Assembly (NCBI RefSeq): GCF_003991355.1
Contig: NZ_RCSU01000003.1
Span: forward strand, 62,001 to 126,000
Reading direction: 5' to 3'
Source of the DNA: Pseudoflavitalea rhizosphaerae
GTDB taxonomy: Bacteria > Bacteroidota > Bacteroidia > Chitinophagales > Chitinophagaceae
Length of the DNA: 64,000 nucleotides
Below the pieces are notes generated by a model. It saw nothing but the letters and a program-made list of their open reading frames with translations. It made no database searches and had not been told where the DNA came from. Position numbers and translations under genes: made by a program. Below are positions 43,565 to 52,661 of the stretch, one piece after another; within the stretch, counting starts at the first letter, position 1; every line of letters begins with the position of its first letter.

Positions 43565-46093
43565 TTAAGGGATCACCAGTAACTGTTTTACTACCTTTTT
43601 TGTTCCCATCCATACCACAACCTGGTAAACACCTGCCGGCACCTGTTTCAGGTTCAATGGTATTACCAGGCTGCCAGTATGTTTTTTCATTATCACAGTT
43701 TTTATAGGTAAGCCACTTATACCGGTAACCAATATTCGAATTTCACCGGCAAAACTGTTGTTTAATTCCAGCCAGCTTGTCCCTTTCGCGGGATTAGGGA
43801 ATAGTTTTATACCATTATTCAAATCCACCTCATTTCCTGAAAGCACCAGGGGGTCAAGCGTTCCAAAATAAATTGATGAATTCCCGTATTGTTCTTCCCT
43901 GTTGCCGATAAAATGCAATCGCCCTCCGCTTGCATCAAACAGTTTATTGACGGAGAACTCCGGATCGCCATTTCCAAAATATCTTATCACATTTTTTGTG
44001 CCGTCCTTACGGATATTGGCGAGGAAACCATATTTTTTCCTGGTACCGAATACAGGCTCTCCGGTAGTACCTGCCAGACAGTAAGCAGTATCGCCTCTTT
44101 CCAGCAGGCTGTTGCTGTTATCGGTAAGGTGAATATCAAAGGTCTTTGCCCAGGTGGTTGCGCCAGTTCGGTCCACTTTCATCAGCAATGCATCGCGGTT
44201 ACCCGACAACGTTGACTCAGCATAACCGGCCACCAAGTAATGCAGGTCTGTTGTGGCCAACAGGCTCTGTGCCGCCATTACTGTATCGGTACGCACATAT
44301 ACACGTGCCCAGAGGCCATCTCCATCAAGTGTACTTTGCGACAGGTAGATTCCTGGAAGCCCTGTACCATCAGTCCGTGTTGCTTCTCCTGTTACCACCA
44401 GTTTCTGATCCGGCGTAACACAGATCTTGCTGGCTCTTGTATTGTACCGGAAAAAAACGCGAGGTTTCCTCCAGGCCTCCGATCCATTGGCATTCAATTT
44501 CATGATAAATACATTGAATTGTACCATGCCATCTGTCTCTGCACCTGATATATAGCAGCCACCATCATTCGAGGCCGCAATATCATCAACATGGCGTGCC
44601 CAGATGTCGCTACGCCAGATCACGGCCCCATCCGGCCGCAATTTCAGTACCTGTTCGATGCTGACGCCGGTATCATACTCCGTCAGCAAAACCAGGAAAT
44701 TGCCATCGGAAGCAGCACAGATCCTGCCAGGACTGGAAGTGATGTCGCTTAACATCTTCACCCATTCAAATTCTCCGGCTGCATTAATTTTAATGAGGCA
44801 GGCCATATAATCCTCTTCAGTTACTCCTATCAGTTTGGCTGTGGCGATATAGCCGCCACCCGGCAGCGCCAGCGTATGTATTATTTCCTGCGTTCTGGTA
44901 GCCAGGGGTACCTGAATATTTTTCAGAGATGCAGCGGGTTGAATGGAATAGGGAAATACAGCATCATTCAATTCGCCCTTCAGATTGGTTTTTATCAGTA
45001 GTGGCGCAGCATCAGGTTGCCCGAAGTACCTGGCCCATCCACCGGCAAGGATCGCATCGGAAGTGAGCAGCAAAGCGTTCGCATATTCATTATTCCCGGC
45101 TGTTCCAAATGCCTTTTTCCATTGCAGTTCACCCTGCCAGTTGAAACGGCTCAACACCAGGTCAGAACTGCCTTCCAGGTCGTACCAATTGGCATTCCAT
45201 CCGGAAGCGGACAATACGATATAACCATTGGCATCATGCTGAAACCCCGCCATTTCATCATTCATGCTGATATCTGCCAGTTTGGTCCACATGGTCTTTC
45301 CATCGGCATCAGCTTTCATAAACAGAAGATCAGAATTGTCAAGCATCCCGAAAACCGCTTCTGTAGCGGCAAAAAGGTACCCCCCATCGGGGCTTTTGCA
45401 AAAGAAGGAAGGAAGGTACATCTCGCCATCCATGAACAAGGTCGAAAATTGTTTTTCACTTCGCTGGTTGGTTGCTGTTATATTAGCTACTTTCAGCTTT
45501 CTTTCGCCGGGTGTTGTATAAGCAATGTCCAATCCACCGTTCACTGACGGTTGTAAAGCATAGTTGAAGAATACACCTTCCGGTATTTCTGTTTGCCAGA
45601 TCTTTTGTCCTGTTCCATCCAGGTAAAGCACCTGCAGGCGTTCGGGCTTTTCTTCGATCTCCTTTACATAAGTGAGAAAAAAATTCCCATTGGCCGCAGG
45701 CAAAATCTTCACAGCTCTTACTTTTTCATCAAACTGGTACTGGTATACTTTTTCCTGTTCCGCGTTTTCCGACAAAATGAACAGCCAGAAACCGGGCAAT
45801 CCAATGCTGTTAGCAGAGATCACGAATTTGCCGGTACTGGTCCTGATCAGCTTCTCGAAGGGCAGGTCGGCAAAAGCTGCCGGTACCCATTCTTTTTGCA
45901 GGGCCCCATTTTTATTGACGAGCACAAAACTGTGATCACGGATAAAGGCATAGCCATTATTGCCAGCCTCCACAATATCTTTCAGTTGTTGCGGTCGGTT
46001 GGGAACAGGATATGTTTTCCAGAATGGCTGTGCCTCCGCCAACAGGCAGCCAAGCAGCAGGATGAGAAGATTAAGCGTCGGTTTCATTTTCAT
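43565..46093 (-). CDS. Secreted beta-propeller-like protein with a type IX secretion signal
   Basis: An 842-residue exported protein. A signal peptide (LILLLGCLLAEAQPF) is followed by about 700 residues of beta-strand repeats with the pattern of quinoprotein/kelch-like propellers (GGYLFAATEAVFGMLDNSD; DLVLSRFNWQGELQWKKAFG; GGCYISGAETDGM), each blade ending near W or WxK. The C-terminal 85 residues, from NGIKLFPNPAKGTSWLEL to VVKQLLVIP, form a type A T9SS sorting domain. It should be exported by the type IX system and anchored or released at the cell surface. No catalytic residues are recognisable, so binding or adhesion is likely. Confidence 0.88.
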   Translation of the reverse strand: MKMKPTLNLLILLLGCLLAEAQPFWKTYPVPNRPQQLKDIVEAGNNGYAFIRDHSFVLVNKNGALQKEWVPAAFADLPFEKLIRTSTGKFVISANSIGLPGFWLFILSENAEQEKVYQYQFDEKVRAVKILPAANGNFFLTYVKEIEEKPERLQVLYLDGTGQKIWQTEIPEGVFFNYALQPSVNGGLDIAYTTPGERKLKVANITATNQRSEKQFSTLFMDGEMYLPSFFCKSPDGGYLFAATEAVFGMLDNSDLLFMKADADGKTMWTKLADISMNDEMAGFQHDANGYIVLSASGWNANWYDLEGSSDLVLSRFNWQGELQWKKAFGTAGNNEYANALLLTSDAILAGGWARYFGQPDAAPLLIKTNLKGELNDAVFPYSIQPAASLKNIQVPLATRTQEIIHTLALPGGGYIATAKLIGVTEEDYMACLIKINAAGEFEWVKMLSDITSSPGRICAASDGNFLVLLTEYDTGVSIEQVLKLRPDGAVIWRSDIWARHVDDIAASNDGGCYISGAETDGMVQFNVFIMKLNANGSEAWRKPRVFFRYNTRASKICVTPDQKLVVTGEATRTDGTGLPGIYLSQSTLDGDGLWARVYVRTDTVMAAQSLLATTDLHYLVAGYAESTLSGNRDALLMKVDRTGATTWAKTFDIHLTDNSNSLLERGDTAYCLAGTTGEPVFGTRKKYGFLANIRKDGTKNVIRYFGNGDPEFSVNKLFDASGGRLHFIGNREEQYGNSSIYFGTLDPLVLSGNEVDLNNGIKLFPNPAKGTSWLELNNSFAGEIRILVTGISGLPIKTVIMKKHTGSLVIPLNLKQVPAGVYQVVVWMGTKKVVKQLLVIP

Positions 46094-46301
46094 CTGATCA
46101 GTTTGTCAATTAGCCTCTAATTGACAACCAGTTTATCCATTTTGAAAGCCTGCAATAGCGGAACTGGAAAGGAATGACCCTGAACCCTCTAAAAATGCCT
46201 CCGGAGCCTTGAATTGTTATTCGATTGTTACGGGAGCATGCCGCTTTAAACCATTGCACCGGCACCGGTTCAAATATTGGTTAAACAAAAATTATCATGC
46301 C

Positions 46302-46865
46302 ATGAAAAAGTTAATCATCCTGTTTGCCGCCTCTGTGGTTACACTGGCCGCCAATGCACAAAACATCGCACAGGATTCAAAAAAAGAAATGAAACATGAG
46401 AAACACCTGGAAAAGAAAAGTGAAAGAAAGGAACTAAGAAAGCTGGAAGGCAATGAACCGGCTTTTCAAGCGAAGGAAGCATTCCTGGGAGATTTCTCAA
46501 ATGCAACGGATGTGAGCTGGAACAGGGATAAGTATTATGATATTGCCAGCTTCAACCTGGATGGCATTCATCAGACAGCCTACTACGATTATAAGTCGGA
46601 GCTTGTAGGTACTGTAATTCCAAAAACCTTTAATGATCTTCCGCAATCAGCACAGAAATATATCGATAAGAAATATGCCGGTTATCAGAAAGGAAGGGTA
46701 ATACTTTATGATGATAATGAATACAACGAAACAGACATGATGCTCTACGGCCTTCAGTTCCAGGATGAAGACAATTACTTCATCGAATTGCAGCGCGGTA
46801 CAAGCGATATCGTATTACAGGTAACACCGGAAGGAAATGTGTTCTATTTCACTGAAGTGAAATAA
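46302..46865 (+). CDS. Small exported protein, possibly PepSY-like
   Basis: A 187-residue protein; ATG 46302 begins a signal peptide (MKKLIILFAASVVTLAANAQ). A charged, Lys/Glu-rich stretch (KKEMKHEKHLEKKSERKELR) follows, then a domain of strands and helices (FSNATDVSWNRDKYYDIASF; FNDLPQSAQKYIDKKYAGYQ) that resembles periplasmic PepSY-like proteins of Bacteroidota. The role is unknown. The frame extends upstream to 46209 but has no plausible start there. A clear terminator follows. Confidence 0.75.
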   Translation: MKKLIILFAASVVTLAANAQNIAQDSKKEMKHEKHLEKKSERKELRKLEGNEPAFQAKEAFLGDFSNATDVSWNRDKYYDIASFNLDGIHQTAYYDYKSELVGTVIPKTFNDLPQSAQKYIDKKYAGYQKGRVILYDDNEYNETDMMLYGLQFQDEDNYFIELQRGTSDIVLQVTPEGNVFYFTEVK

Positions 46866-46871
46866 TAAAAC

Positions 46872-46899
46872 AAAAGCCGCCTCAAATGGGGCGGCTTTT
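46872..46899 (+). terminator. Rho-independent terminator after the small exported protein
   Basis: AAAAGCCGCC at 46872-46881 pairs perfectly with GGCGGCTTTT at 46890-46899 across an 8-base loop; the symmetric A- and T-runs suit both strands. It lies between two convergent genes. Confidence 0.85.
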
Positions 46900-46916
46900 C
46901 AATTTGCTTTTCATTG

Positions 46917-48638
46917 CTATCGCTGGTAATGATAATCCACCACAATACCATCGATGCTTAATTTATTGCCGTCAACCGTTTGCTTCCCTCCCGGAGGAAC
47001 ACAGATGATCACTGCTGATTCTGTTGCAGGAATTTTTATAGTTGCAGAACCCGAAACATTTTTCTGAATAATACTGGCAGTAACTGCATTGTACAGATCG
47101 AAAGTCTTCCCTTTTTCCAGATTCATCGTCACCGTTTTACTTTCTACATACGGATTGTAAAAGAGATAAGAAGGGTAAGCATCGGCCCTGAAGAAATCAG
47201 TGGCCAGCAAATTCAATTGCAATATCCCATCCACATCGGTCTTGCGGATGATGCTGCCGAAGATCCCCACATGAGCGCTGCCATATACGCTGAACTGCGA
47301 CACATCGGGATTCTTTCCCGGCACCCAATTGGGGCCGTCTCCCTGCGCCACCGGCGCTTTGATATTTGCATACTGATCAAAAGTGCTGCGCTGCACAATC
47401 CCTTCATATCCGATCACACCTTTGGTGATCTCCCTCCTGTTGTATAAGGTCTGATGCTCCGCTGGCATATGATCAGGATAAAAAAGTTTTGCGGCATTGG
47501 CGGCATGCAGCATCCATTTGCCGATGGCATTGGCACGACTCTGATCATAACGCACCAGCGGAACCAGAGGCCAGGCCGCATCATATGTATTCATCAGGAA
47601 GCCATAACCCCCATGGTCAACCGTACTTCCCATGATACCGGAGATATCCATACCATTCCAGGTACCCACCAGTATGCCCCAGCCCTCACGGCATTTGGGC
47701 GTTCCATCGAAACTCCAGCTGATCATTTTTTCAAGATCGAACTGCACTCCCAGCTCGGCATTCAAACGCGCCGCCATTAAGGCGCCGAAAGGCATCAGCA
47801 CTTCGTAAGTGGGATTGGATGGTTGTGATTGCAACGCCTTGAGTGCACTCCTGGCTGCTTTCAAATATTTCTCCTCCCTGAATTTTTTCCAGGCGGCATA
47901 CAGAACGTATGCATGACCTGCCGCCGCATCGGGTTGCGGACAGATATGCGATGTAACTGGTTTCAGTTTCGCATAATCGAAAAATGAATAATTGTAATTT
48001 CCATTGAGTACGGAATCTGCCTGGTAAAATTTATCGGCAATGCTGCGCGCGAGCGTATCGAATCCCGGAGCATGCGGATATTTATCGTAAATGGCGTAGA
48101 ACAAAACATTCGGGTATACATCGTACCACCAGTCGCGACCATATCCACCACCGAGCAATGCCACTTCCGGACAGGTATTGTTCATCATGATATTCCAGCC
48201 GGTTTCCCGGTTGAAATAATTCCTGAGCATACCCACATAATCCAGGTTGTCCTGGTTGGCTTTGTTGATGCCAACCAAAGTACCGCCCAGCACGCCTCCC
48301 ATGGTAGCGAGCGCTTCATGGAACATACCCTTGTTATTGTTCCTCCCCTGGCGGGCATCGCCCATAGCCGTATACAATCCCACCACATCCTGTGCAAAAT
48401 TCTTCCTGCTGCTATCGATCCATACCAATGGCCAGAACTCGCCCTGCGCATTGAAATCATACACGGTGCTGTCGAATTTCAAAGCGAGCTGTTCATAATC
48501 GATGATGTTCAGCGGCTGCGGAATGGCGGACATGGAATCCACTCTTGCAATATTTTTCTGTTCCACGGGTTTGCCGCCATTTTCCGAGCAACCGCTTATG
48601 TATAAACCTGCCAGTAAAAACCAAAGTGAATGTTTCAT
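46917..48638 (-). CDS. Lipoprotein of the mannoside-type locus, likely alpha/alpha-barrel, function unknown
   Basis: A 573-residue lipoprotein (WFLLAGLYISGCSENGG, Cys 17). The middle 400 residues are helix-rich with repeated aromatic/Asp patterns (NNTCPEVALLGGGYGRDWWYD; PDAAAGHAYVLYAAWKKF; CREGWGILVGTWNGMDISG), as in (alpha/alpha)6 glycosidases and lyases, and a beta-sandwich-like tail follows (ATIKIPATESAVIICVPPGG). No family could be assigned by eye. Candidate acids are not identified. As the last gene of the GH130/MFS unit, 27 bp after the MFS gene, a role in trimming the imported sugar is likely. Confidence 0.72.
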   Translation of the reverse strand: MKHSLWFLLAGLYISGCSENGGKPVEQKNIARVDSMSAIPQPLNIIDYEQLALKFDSTVYDFNAQGEFWPLVWIDSSRKNFAQDVVGLYTAMGDARQGRNNNKGMFHEALATMGGVLGGTLVGINKANQDNLDYVGMLRNYFNRETGWNIMMNNTCPEVALLGGGYGRDWWYDVYPNVLFYAIYDKYPHAPGFDTLARSIADKFYQADSVLNGNYNYSFFDYAKLKPVTSHICPQPDAAAGHAYVLYAAWKKFREEKYLKAARSALKALQSQPSNPTYEVLMPFGALMAARLNAELGVQFDLEKMISWSFDGTPKCREGWGILVGTWNGMDISGIMGSTVDHGGYGFLMNTYDAAWPLVPLVRYDQSRANAIGKWMLHAANAAKLFYPDHMPAEHQTLYNRREITKGVIGYEGIVQRSTFDQYANIKAPVAQGDGPNWVPGKNPDVSQFSVYGSAHVGIFGSIIRKTDVDGILQLNLLATDFFRADAYPSYLFYNPYVESKTVTMNLEKGKTFDLYNAVTASIIQKNVSGSATIKIPATESAVIICVPPGGKQTVDGNKLSIDGIVVDYHYQR

Positions 48639-48665
48639 ACTTACCAGAAATTGTACGGATTAAAT

Positions 48666-49955
48666 TTATAGAGTATGCACCGGATCCAGTACAGGTGCGG
48701 TGATTTTATCTTCTTCATGTCCATCGTTCAAAGCTTTGCATTCTTTGATGATCCGTTTGGAAACCCAAATGGAACTCAGTTGCAACACAGCAATAATGAT
48801 GATAGCATATCGAAGCGCCACTTCCGTTGAATAGCCGTAAGCCAGTAACAGGAATGTGCCTGCTCCCAGGAAGCGGCCAACATACAGTCCTGCTTCATGA
48901 TTGAGAATATACGCAAACTCGCTTCGCTTCTCGATCTTCGACAATACATCTATCACATTGAACTGGATGGGAAAATAAGCCAGGTCCATCAGCGGCTTGG
49001 CCAGCAAGAGGAATAACATGAAGATGATCACACCGGTGGCATTGAAAAGAATGCCATTGGCCAAAGCAGCCAGTGTAAAGAAGATCAAACCTGCTGCAAA
49101 TATCTTCACGCGATGTTGCGGCCCGGTCATCCTGCCGATCACGTACATCATCACGGCGGCAATTACAGCCCCGATGGATTGTGCAGTGCCCAGTGCGCCT
49201 TCCTTGCCCAGCAATCGCATGATCAGCATGGCAGGAGCTGTAACGAGGAAACCCTGCGCCAATCCTTTCAGCAACGCCAAAAAGAGCAGCCTGTACCAGA
49301 GTGGATGGAATTTGAAATAGATGAATTTTTTCTGCACGGGATTGGTGAAGTTCCCCCTGAAACAAACGATAGATGCGATCACGGTGATCACAAACACCAG
49401 TCCGGTGATGATCAGGTAAGCACGTTGTACTTTTTCCGCAGCACCCTGTGATTCGATGAACCAGCCGATGGCTACGGGAACGATCACGGCAATGATGGTA
49501 TAGAAAAAAGTCTCTACACCGTAGTAGTAATTCCGGTTACTATCATTAGTGATGGCCAGTGCCAGGTAATCACGGTTCGCCCAGTAGAATCCGAAGCTCA
49601 TGCCCATAATGATACCCGCCATACCGATACCGGTGAGATCGAGCTCTTTGAGACTCATCATCACCACCATACTCACGGCACTCAGCATCATACCGATGGA
49701 ATAGAGTTTACGGATATTGAAATATTTGAGCAGGTAGCCGTTGAGTAAGAAAGTGAGCGGAATACCTGTATAGATCGTTAGCTGGTAGATCACCACTTTG
49801 GTGGGATCATTGGAATTGCGCATCACATAAGCCGCTACAAAGATATCGATCACCGGCAGCACGATCGCATACACCAGGTTGGTGAGGATCAGGATCCTGA
49901 AATTGTGCGGCTGACTGTTGAAATGCGCTATTTCATTTTTCAGTTTATTGAGCAT
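48666..49955 (-). CDS. MFS sugar transporter of the GH130 locus
   Basis: A 429-residue inner-membrane transporter with 12 predicted helices and a short central loop (VCFRGNFTNPVQKKFIYFKF). The pattern is that of the major facilitator superfamily. It is encoded 4 bp after the GH130 gene, the arrangement known from beta-mannan loci, where an MFS protein imports mannobiose or a similar disaccharide for phosphorolysis. The sugar is inferred from the neighbour, not from transporter residues. Confidence 0.85.
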   Translation of the reverse strand: MLNKLKNEIAHFNSQPHNFRILILTNLVYAIVLPVIDIFVAAYVMRNSNDPTKVVIYQLTIYTGIPLTFLLNGYLLKYFNIRKLYSIGMMLSAVSMVVMMSLKELDLTGIGMAGIIMGMSFGFYWANRDYLALAITNDSNRNYYYGVETFFYTIIAVIVPVAIGWFIESQGAAEKVQRAYLIITGLVFVITVIASIVCFRGNFTNPVQKKFIYFKFHPLWYRLLFLALLKGLAQGFLVTAPAMLIMRLLGKEGALGTAQSIGAVIAAVMMYVIGRMTGPQHRVKIFAAGLIFFTLAALANGILFNATGVIIFMLFLLLAKPLMDLAYFPIQFNVIDVLSKIEKRSEFAYILNHEAGLYVGRFLGAGTFLLLAYGYSTEVALRYAIIIIAVLQLSSIWVSKRIIKECKALNDGHEEDKITAPVLDPVHTL

Positions 49956-49959
49956 GCAC

Positions 49960-51009
49960 TTACTTTAATAGTGATAGAATCTCATGTATTGAAAAGTCGG
50001 CAGCACAAACGAATTCATCTGCTGCGCCGTAGTAGACCGTAATGGTATCGCCATCATCCTTCACCAGATGGCCGTTGGTGAATACAACATGACCGAAGAA
50101 GCCACTCAATTCATAGGAAGCAGTGGGGACCATGATGGGTTCTTCCGTTCTTGCTATCACGCGCGTTGGATCTTCAAGATCCAGTAAGAATGCACCCAAA
50201 CAATACTGGTGCTTTTCATTGGCGCCGTGATAGATCTCCAGCCAGCCTTTTTCTGTTTTGATGGGAGCTGCGCCGGCGCCCACCCTTGCGCTGTCCCACA
50301 TACCCGGCCTCGTTTTCACGATGCAGCGGTGATCACCCCAGTGGAAGCCATCGGGAGAAGATGCGATCCAGATATAATTGCCGCCAATGTCCACACTGCT
50401 TGGCCGATGCAGCATGTAAAACTTACCGTTGATCCGTTCTTCGAAAATGGCAACATCTTTATTATGTGGCGGCAGGACCATGCCATGCGATTTGAAATTT
50501 TTCCAATCGGTAGTGGTGCGGAGTCCCACGCCTACACCTTTCTCGCTCACAGCAGTGAAAGTCAGATAGTATCTTCCATCGAGCATGGTTACACGACAAT
50601 CTTCGATCCCGAACGCCTGAAGGATGCCTTCTCCGATCAGTTTGGGATAATTCTCCGGTTCGTAAAAATTGATGCCATCATCACTGCATACCAGTCTTAG
50701 ATGACTTAGTGTAGTAAGATAATCGGCGCCTTTGTAATTGATCACACGGGCGTCTGAAGCATCCAGCTCAGGATCGTTCTTGGGAATTTCCATAATGCGG
50801 ATACCCGTTTCCGCTAGAACAGGAAAAGAGATGATGCCTTCCTGTTGTTGCGGCCTTTCTGCCACACGCACTATCATCCAGGTTTTGTTATTGTATTTGA
50901 ACACGCCCGGATTCAGCAGGCAGGCCACTTCCAGGCCGGGATGGCTGGGCGGGATATCGCCGGGTACCAGTAATGGATTCTGAGGGAAACGTTTTGCCAG
51001 ATCTTTCAT
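49960..51009 (-). CDS. GH130 glycoside phosphorylase/hydrolase
   Basis: A 349-residue cytoplasmic enzyme with the five-bladed propeller of family GH130. The catalytic Asp is in AFGIEDCRVTMLDGRYYLTF (the FGIEDxR motif, with Cys where many members have Pro). Other family features are NPGVFKYNNKTWMIVRVAE, HKDVAIFEER-like NNKDVAIFEERI, and WDSARVGAGAAPIKTEKGW, whose basic residues would bind phosphate. Members act on beta-mannosides such as Man-beta-1,4-Man or Man-beta-1,4-Glc; subgroup is not decided here. There is no signal peptide, in keeping with import by the adjacent MFS gene. Confidence 0.9.
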   Translation of the reverse strand: MKDLAKRFPQNPLLVPGDIPPSHPGLEVACLLNPGVFKYNNKTWMIVRVAERPQQQEGIISFPVLAETGIRIMEIPKNDPELDASDARVINYKGADYLTTLSHLRLVCSDDGINFYEPENYPKLIGEGILQAFGIEDCRVTMLDGRYYLTFTAVSEKGVGVGLRTTTDWKNFKSHGMVLPPHNKDVAIFEERINGKFYMLHRPSSVDIGGNYIWIASSPDGFHWGDHRCIVKTRPGMWDSARVGAGAAPIKTEKGWLEIYHGANEKHQYCLGAFLLDLEDPTRVIARTEEPIMVPTASYELSGFFGHVVFTNGHLVKDDGDTITVYYGAADEFVCAADFSIHEILSLLK

Positions 51010-51035
51010 ACACTTTATTTAGTTCGGAGTGTCGG

Positions 51036-51139
51036 CAGTCGCTCGCCTCTGGCGAGTGACTTTTATTTAGTCGCCTCCGGCGACGCGGTGTTCGCCGGAG
51101 GCGAACAATTAGAAGTCACTCGCCAGAGGCGAGCGACTG
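51036..51139 (-). repeat. Palindromic intergenic element, copy 4 (reverse)
   Basis: Arms at 51036-51060 and 51115-51139 are a perfect 25-bp inverted repeat; pairing weakens outside them. The interior matches copy 3 and is the reverse complement of that in copies 1 and 2. It lies between the susD and GH130 genes, inside what would otherwise be one operon, so it may lower or separate expression of the enzyme genes from susCD. Confidence 0.93.
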
Positions 51140-51154
51140 GCAGCTCACTAAGTA

Positions 51155-52639
51155 TTAATAATCATTCTGCGTGATAGTGCCGCCTGCCCTGTCTATCTCA
51201 CTCTGCGGAATGGGATACAAATAATGTTTGTCCTGAAAATTCCTTCCCATATCGTTAAGTACTTCTTTGGCAATTTTCCATCTTTTCAGATCATTGAAGC
51301 GTTGACTCTCAAACCCAAACTCCACACGCCTTTCATGACGCAGCCAGGTATTGATCTGTGCTTTATCTGTAACAGCTTCGCTACGTGCAGGCAATGTTCC
51401 TGCGGGAATAACAGAACCATCGGCGGTAGCTGTGGTTCTTGCGCGTTCGCGAATCCTGTTGATGATCTTGATCGCTTCCAGCGGATTACTGCTCTCGTTA
51501 TAGGCTTCCGCTTTCCAGAGCAATACATCGGCAAAACGGATATACAGCTTATTATTGGGCGCATCTTCATTGCCCTTATTGGTATTGTCCAGTGTGCCTA
51601 ATAATTTGTAGGGAGCTTGTTGAGCTACATTCACTGTGTACAATTTCCGGGGATCGTTCGCTTCAAATTCATTCAGGAAATTGGTAGTTGGAGCAATGAA
51701 TCCCCATCCGATAAGCGCTGTAAAACCATTACCATTCCTGGGCAATTGTCCTGTTTTGTGATCGTAAGCAAAGATCACTTCGTCATCTGCATACTCTTTG
51801 GTTTGATCGAAGCTGTCGAAATAATTATCGTTCAGATCGTAGAAACCAAGTGTTTCCAGATCATTGACCAAAGTAATTACATCGCTCCACTTTTGATTGT
51901 ACAGGGCCACTTTGGCCTGCAGGGCAATCACAGCGCCTTTGGATACGCGCCATTTTTCGTTATTGTCGGAAAATTTGGTTGCCGGAAGGTAGTCCCTAGC
52001 TTCAGTAAGGTCTGTACTGATTTGTTTCCAAACTTCTTCTACCGGCGCTCTCTTAGCCAGTTCATATGCCTGTTCAAAATTCTCGAGGGGCCTGGTGAGA
52101 AGAGGCACTCCCCCATAATTGTTCACCAGGTCGAAGTAATAGAATGCGCGCAGGAACAGCACTTCGGCCAGCCAGCGTTTGCGTGTAACTTCGTCCAGTC
52201 CTACTTTTCCGGGAATCTCGGGATCTTTGAGATAAGCAATGGCTTGATTAACGCGTGCAATTCCTTCATAGTTGTACAACCATTGACCGATAAAGGCCGG
52301 TCCTTCCGGAGTGAAACTGAAATTGGCCACTTCATCCATCCAGGCCTGGTCTCCGTCCAGGTTGTATTTCCGCTGCATATCACCGGCAGCGATATCCTGC
52401 AATATGAAATCATTCCGCACTACCAGTCCCCGGTTCCATGCCCATTCACCGATCACGTTCAACCGGGTGCTGAGTAACTGGTAACTGAAATTGACAGCAG
52501 AACTGAGTGTACCGATCTTAGGATCGAAGTCAACCTGCTCCGGCGTGATCCTTCCAACAGGATCTTTATATAAATATTTCTTACAGCCAATACTACCTGT
52601 TAGCAACAGGGATGCAGCGATAATATGAATAGGTTTCAT
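51155..52639 (-). CDS. SusD/RagB-family outer-membrane glycan-binding lipoprotein
   Basis: A 494-residue lipoprotein (IHIIAASLLLTGSIGCKKYL, Cys 19) with the SusD pattern: helical N-terminus (FSYQLLSTRLNVIGEWAWNR), LAEVLFLRAFYYFDLVNNYG with the family's RAFYYF/LVxxYG signature, TPR-like helices, and a C-terminal region with LWKAEAYNESSNPLEAIKII and RRVEFGFESQRFNDLKRW. It works as the lid of the SusC transporter and binds the glycan at the surface. It is 22 bp from susC on the same strand. Confidence 0.95.
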   Translation of the reverse strand: MKPIHIIAASLLLTGSIGCKKYLYKDPVGRITPEQVDFDPKIGTLSSAVNFSYQLLSTRLNVIGEWAWNRGLVVRNDFILQDIAAGDMQRKYNLDGDQAWMDEVANFSFTPEGPAFIGQWLYNYEGIARVNQAIAYLKDPEIPGKVGLDEVTRKRWLAEVLFLRAFYYFDLVNNYGGVPLLTRPLENFEQAYELAKRAPVEEVWKQISTDLTEARDYLPATKFSDNNEKWRVSKGAVIALQAKVALYNQKWSDVITLVNDLETLGFYDLNDNYFDSFDQTKEYADDEVIFAYDHKTGQLPRNGNGFTALIGWGFIAPTTNFLNEFEANDPRKLYTVNVAQQAPYKLLGTLDNTNKGNEDAPNNKLYIRFADVLLWKAEAYNESSNPLEAIKIINRIRERARTTATADGSVIPAGTLPARSEAVTDKAQINTWLRHERRVEFGFESQRFNDLKRWKIAKEVLNDMGRNFQDKHYLYPIPQSEIDRAGGTITQNDY

Positions 52640-52661
52640 GATGTTCGATTTTTAGCACTGA

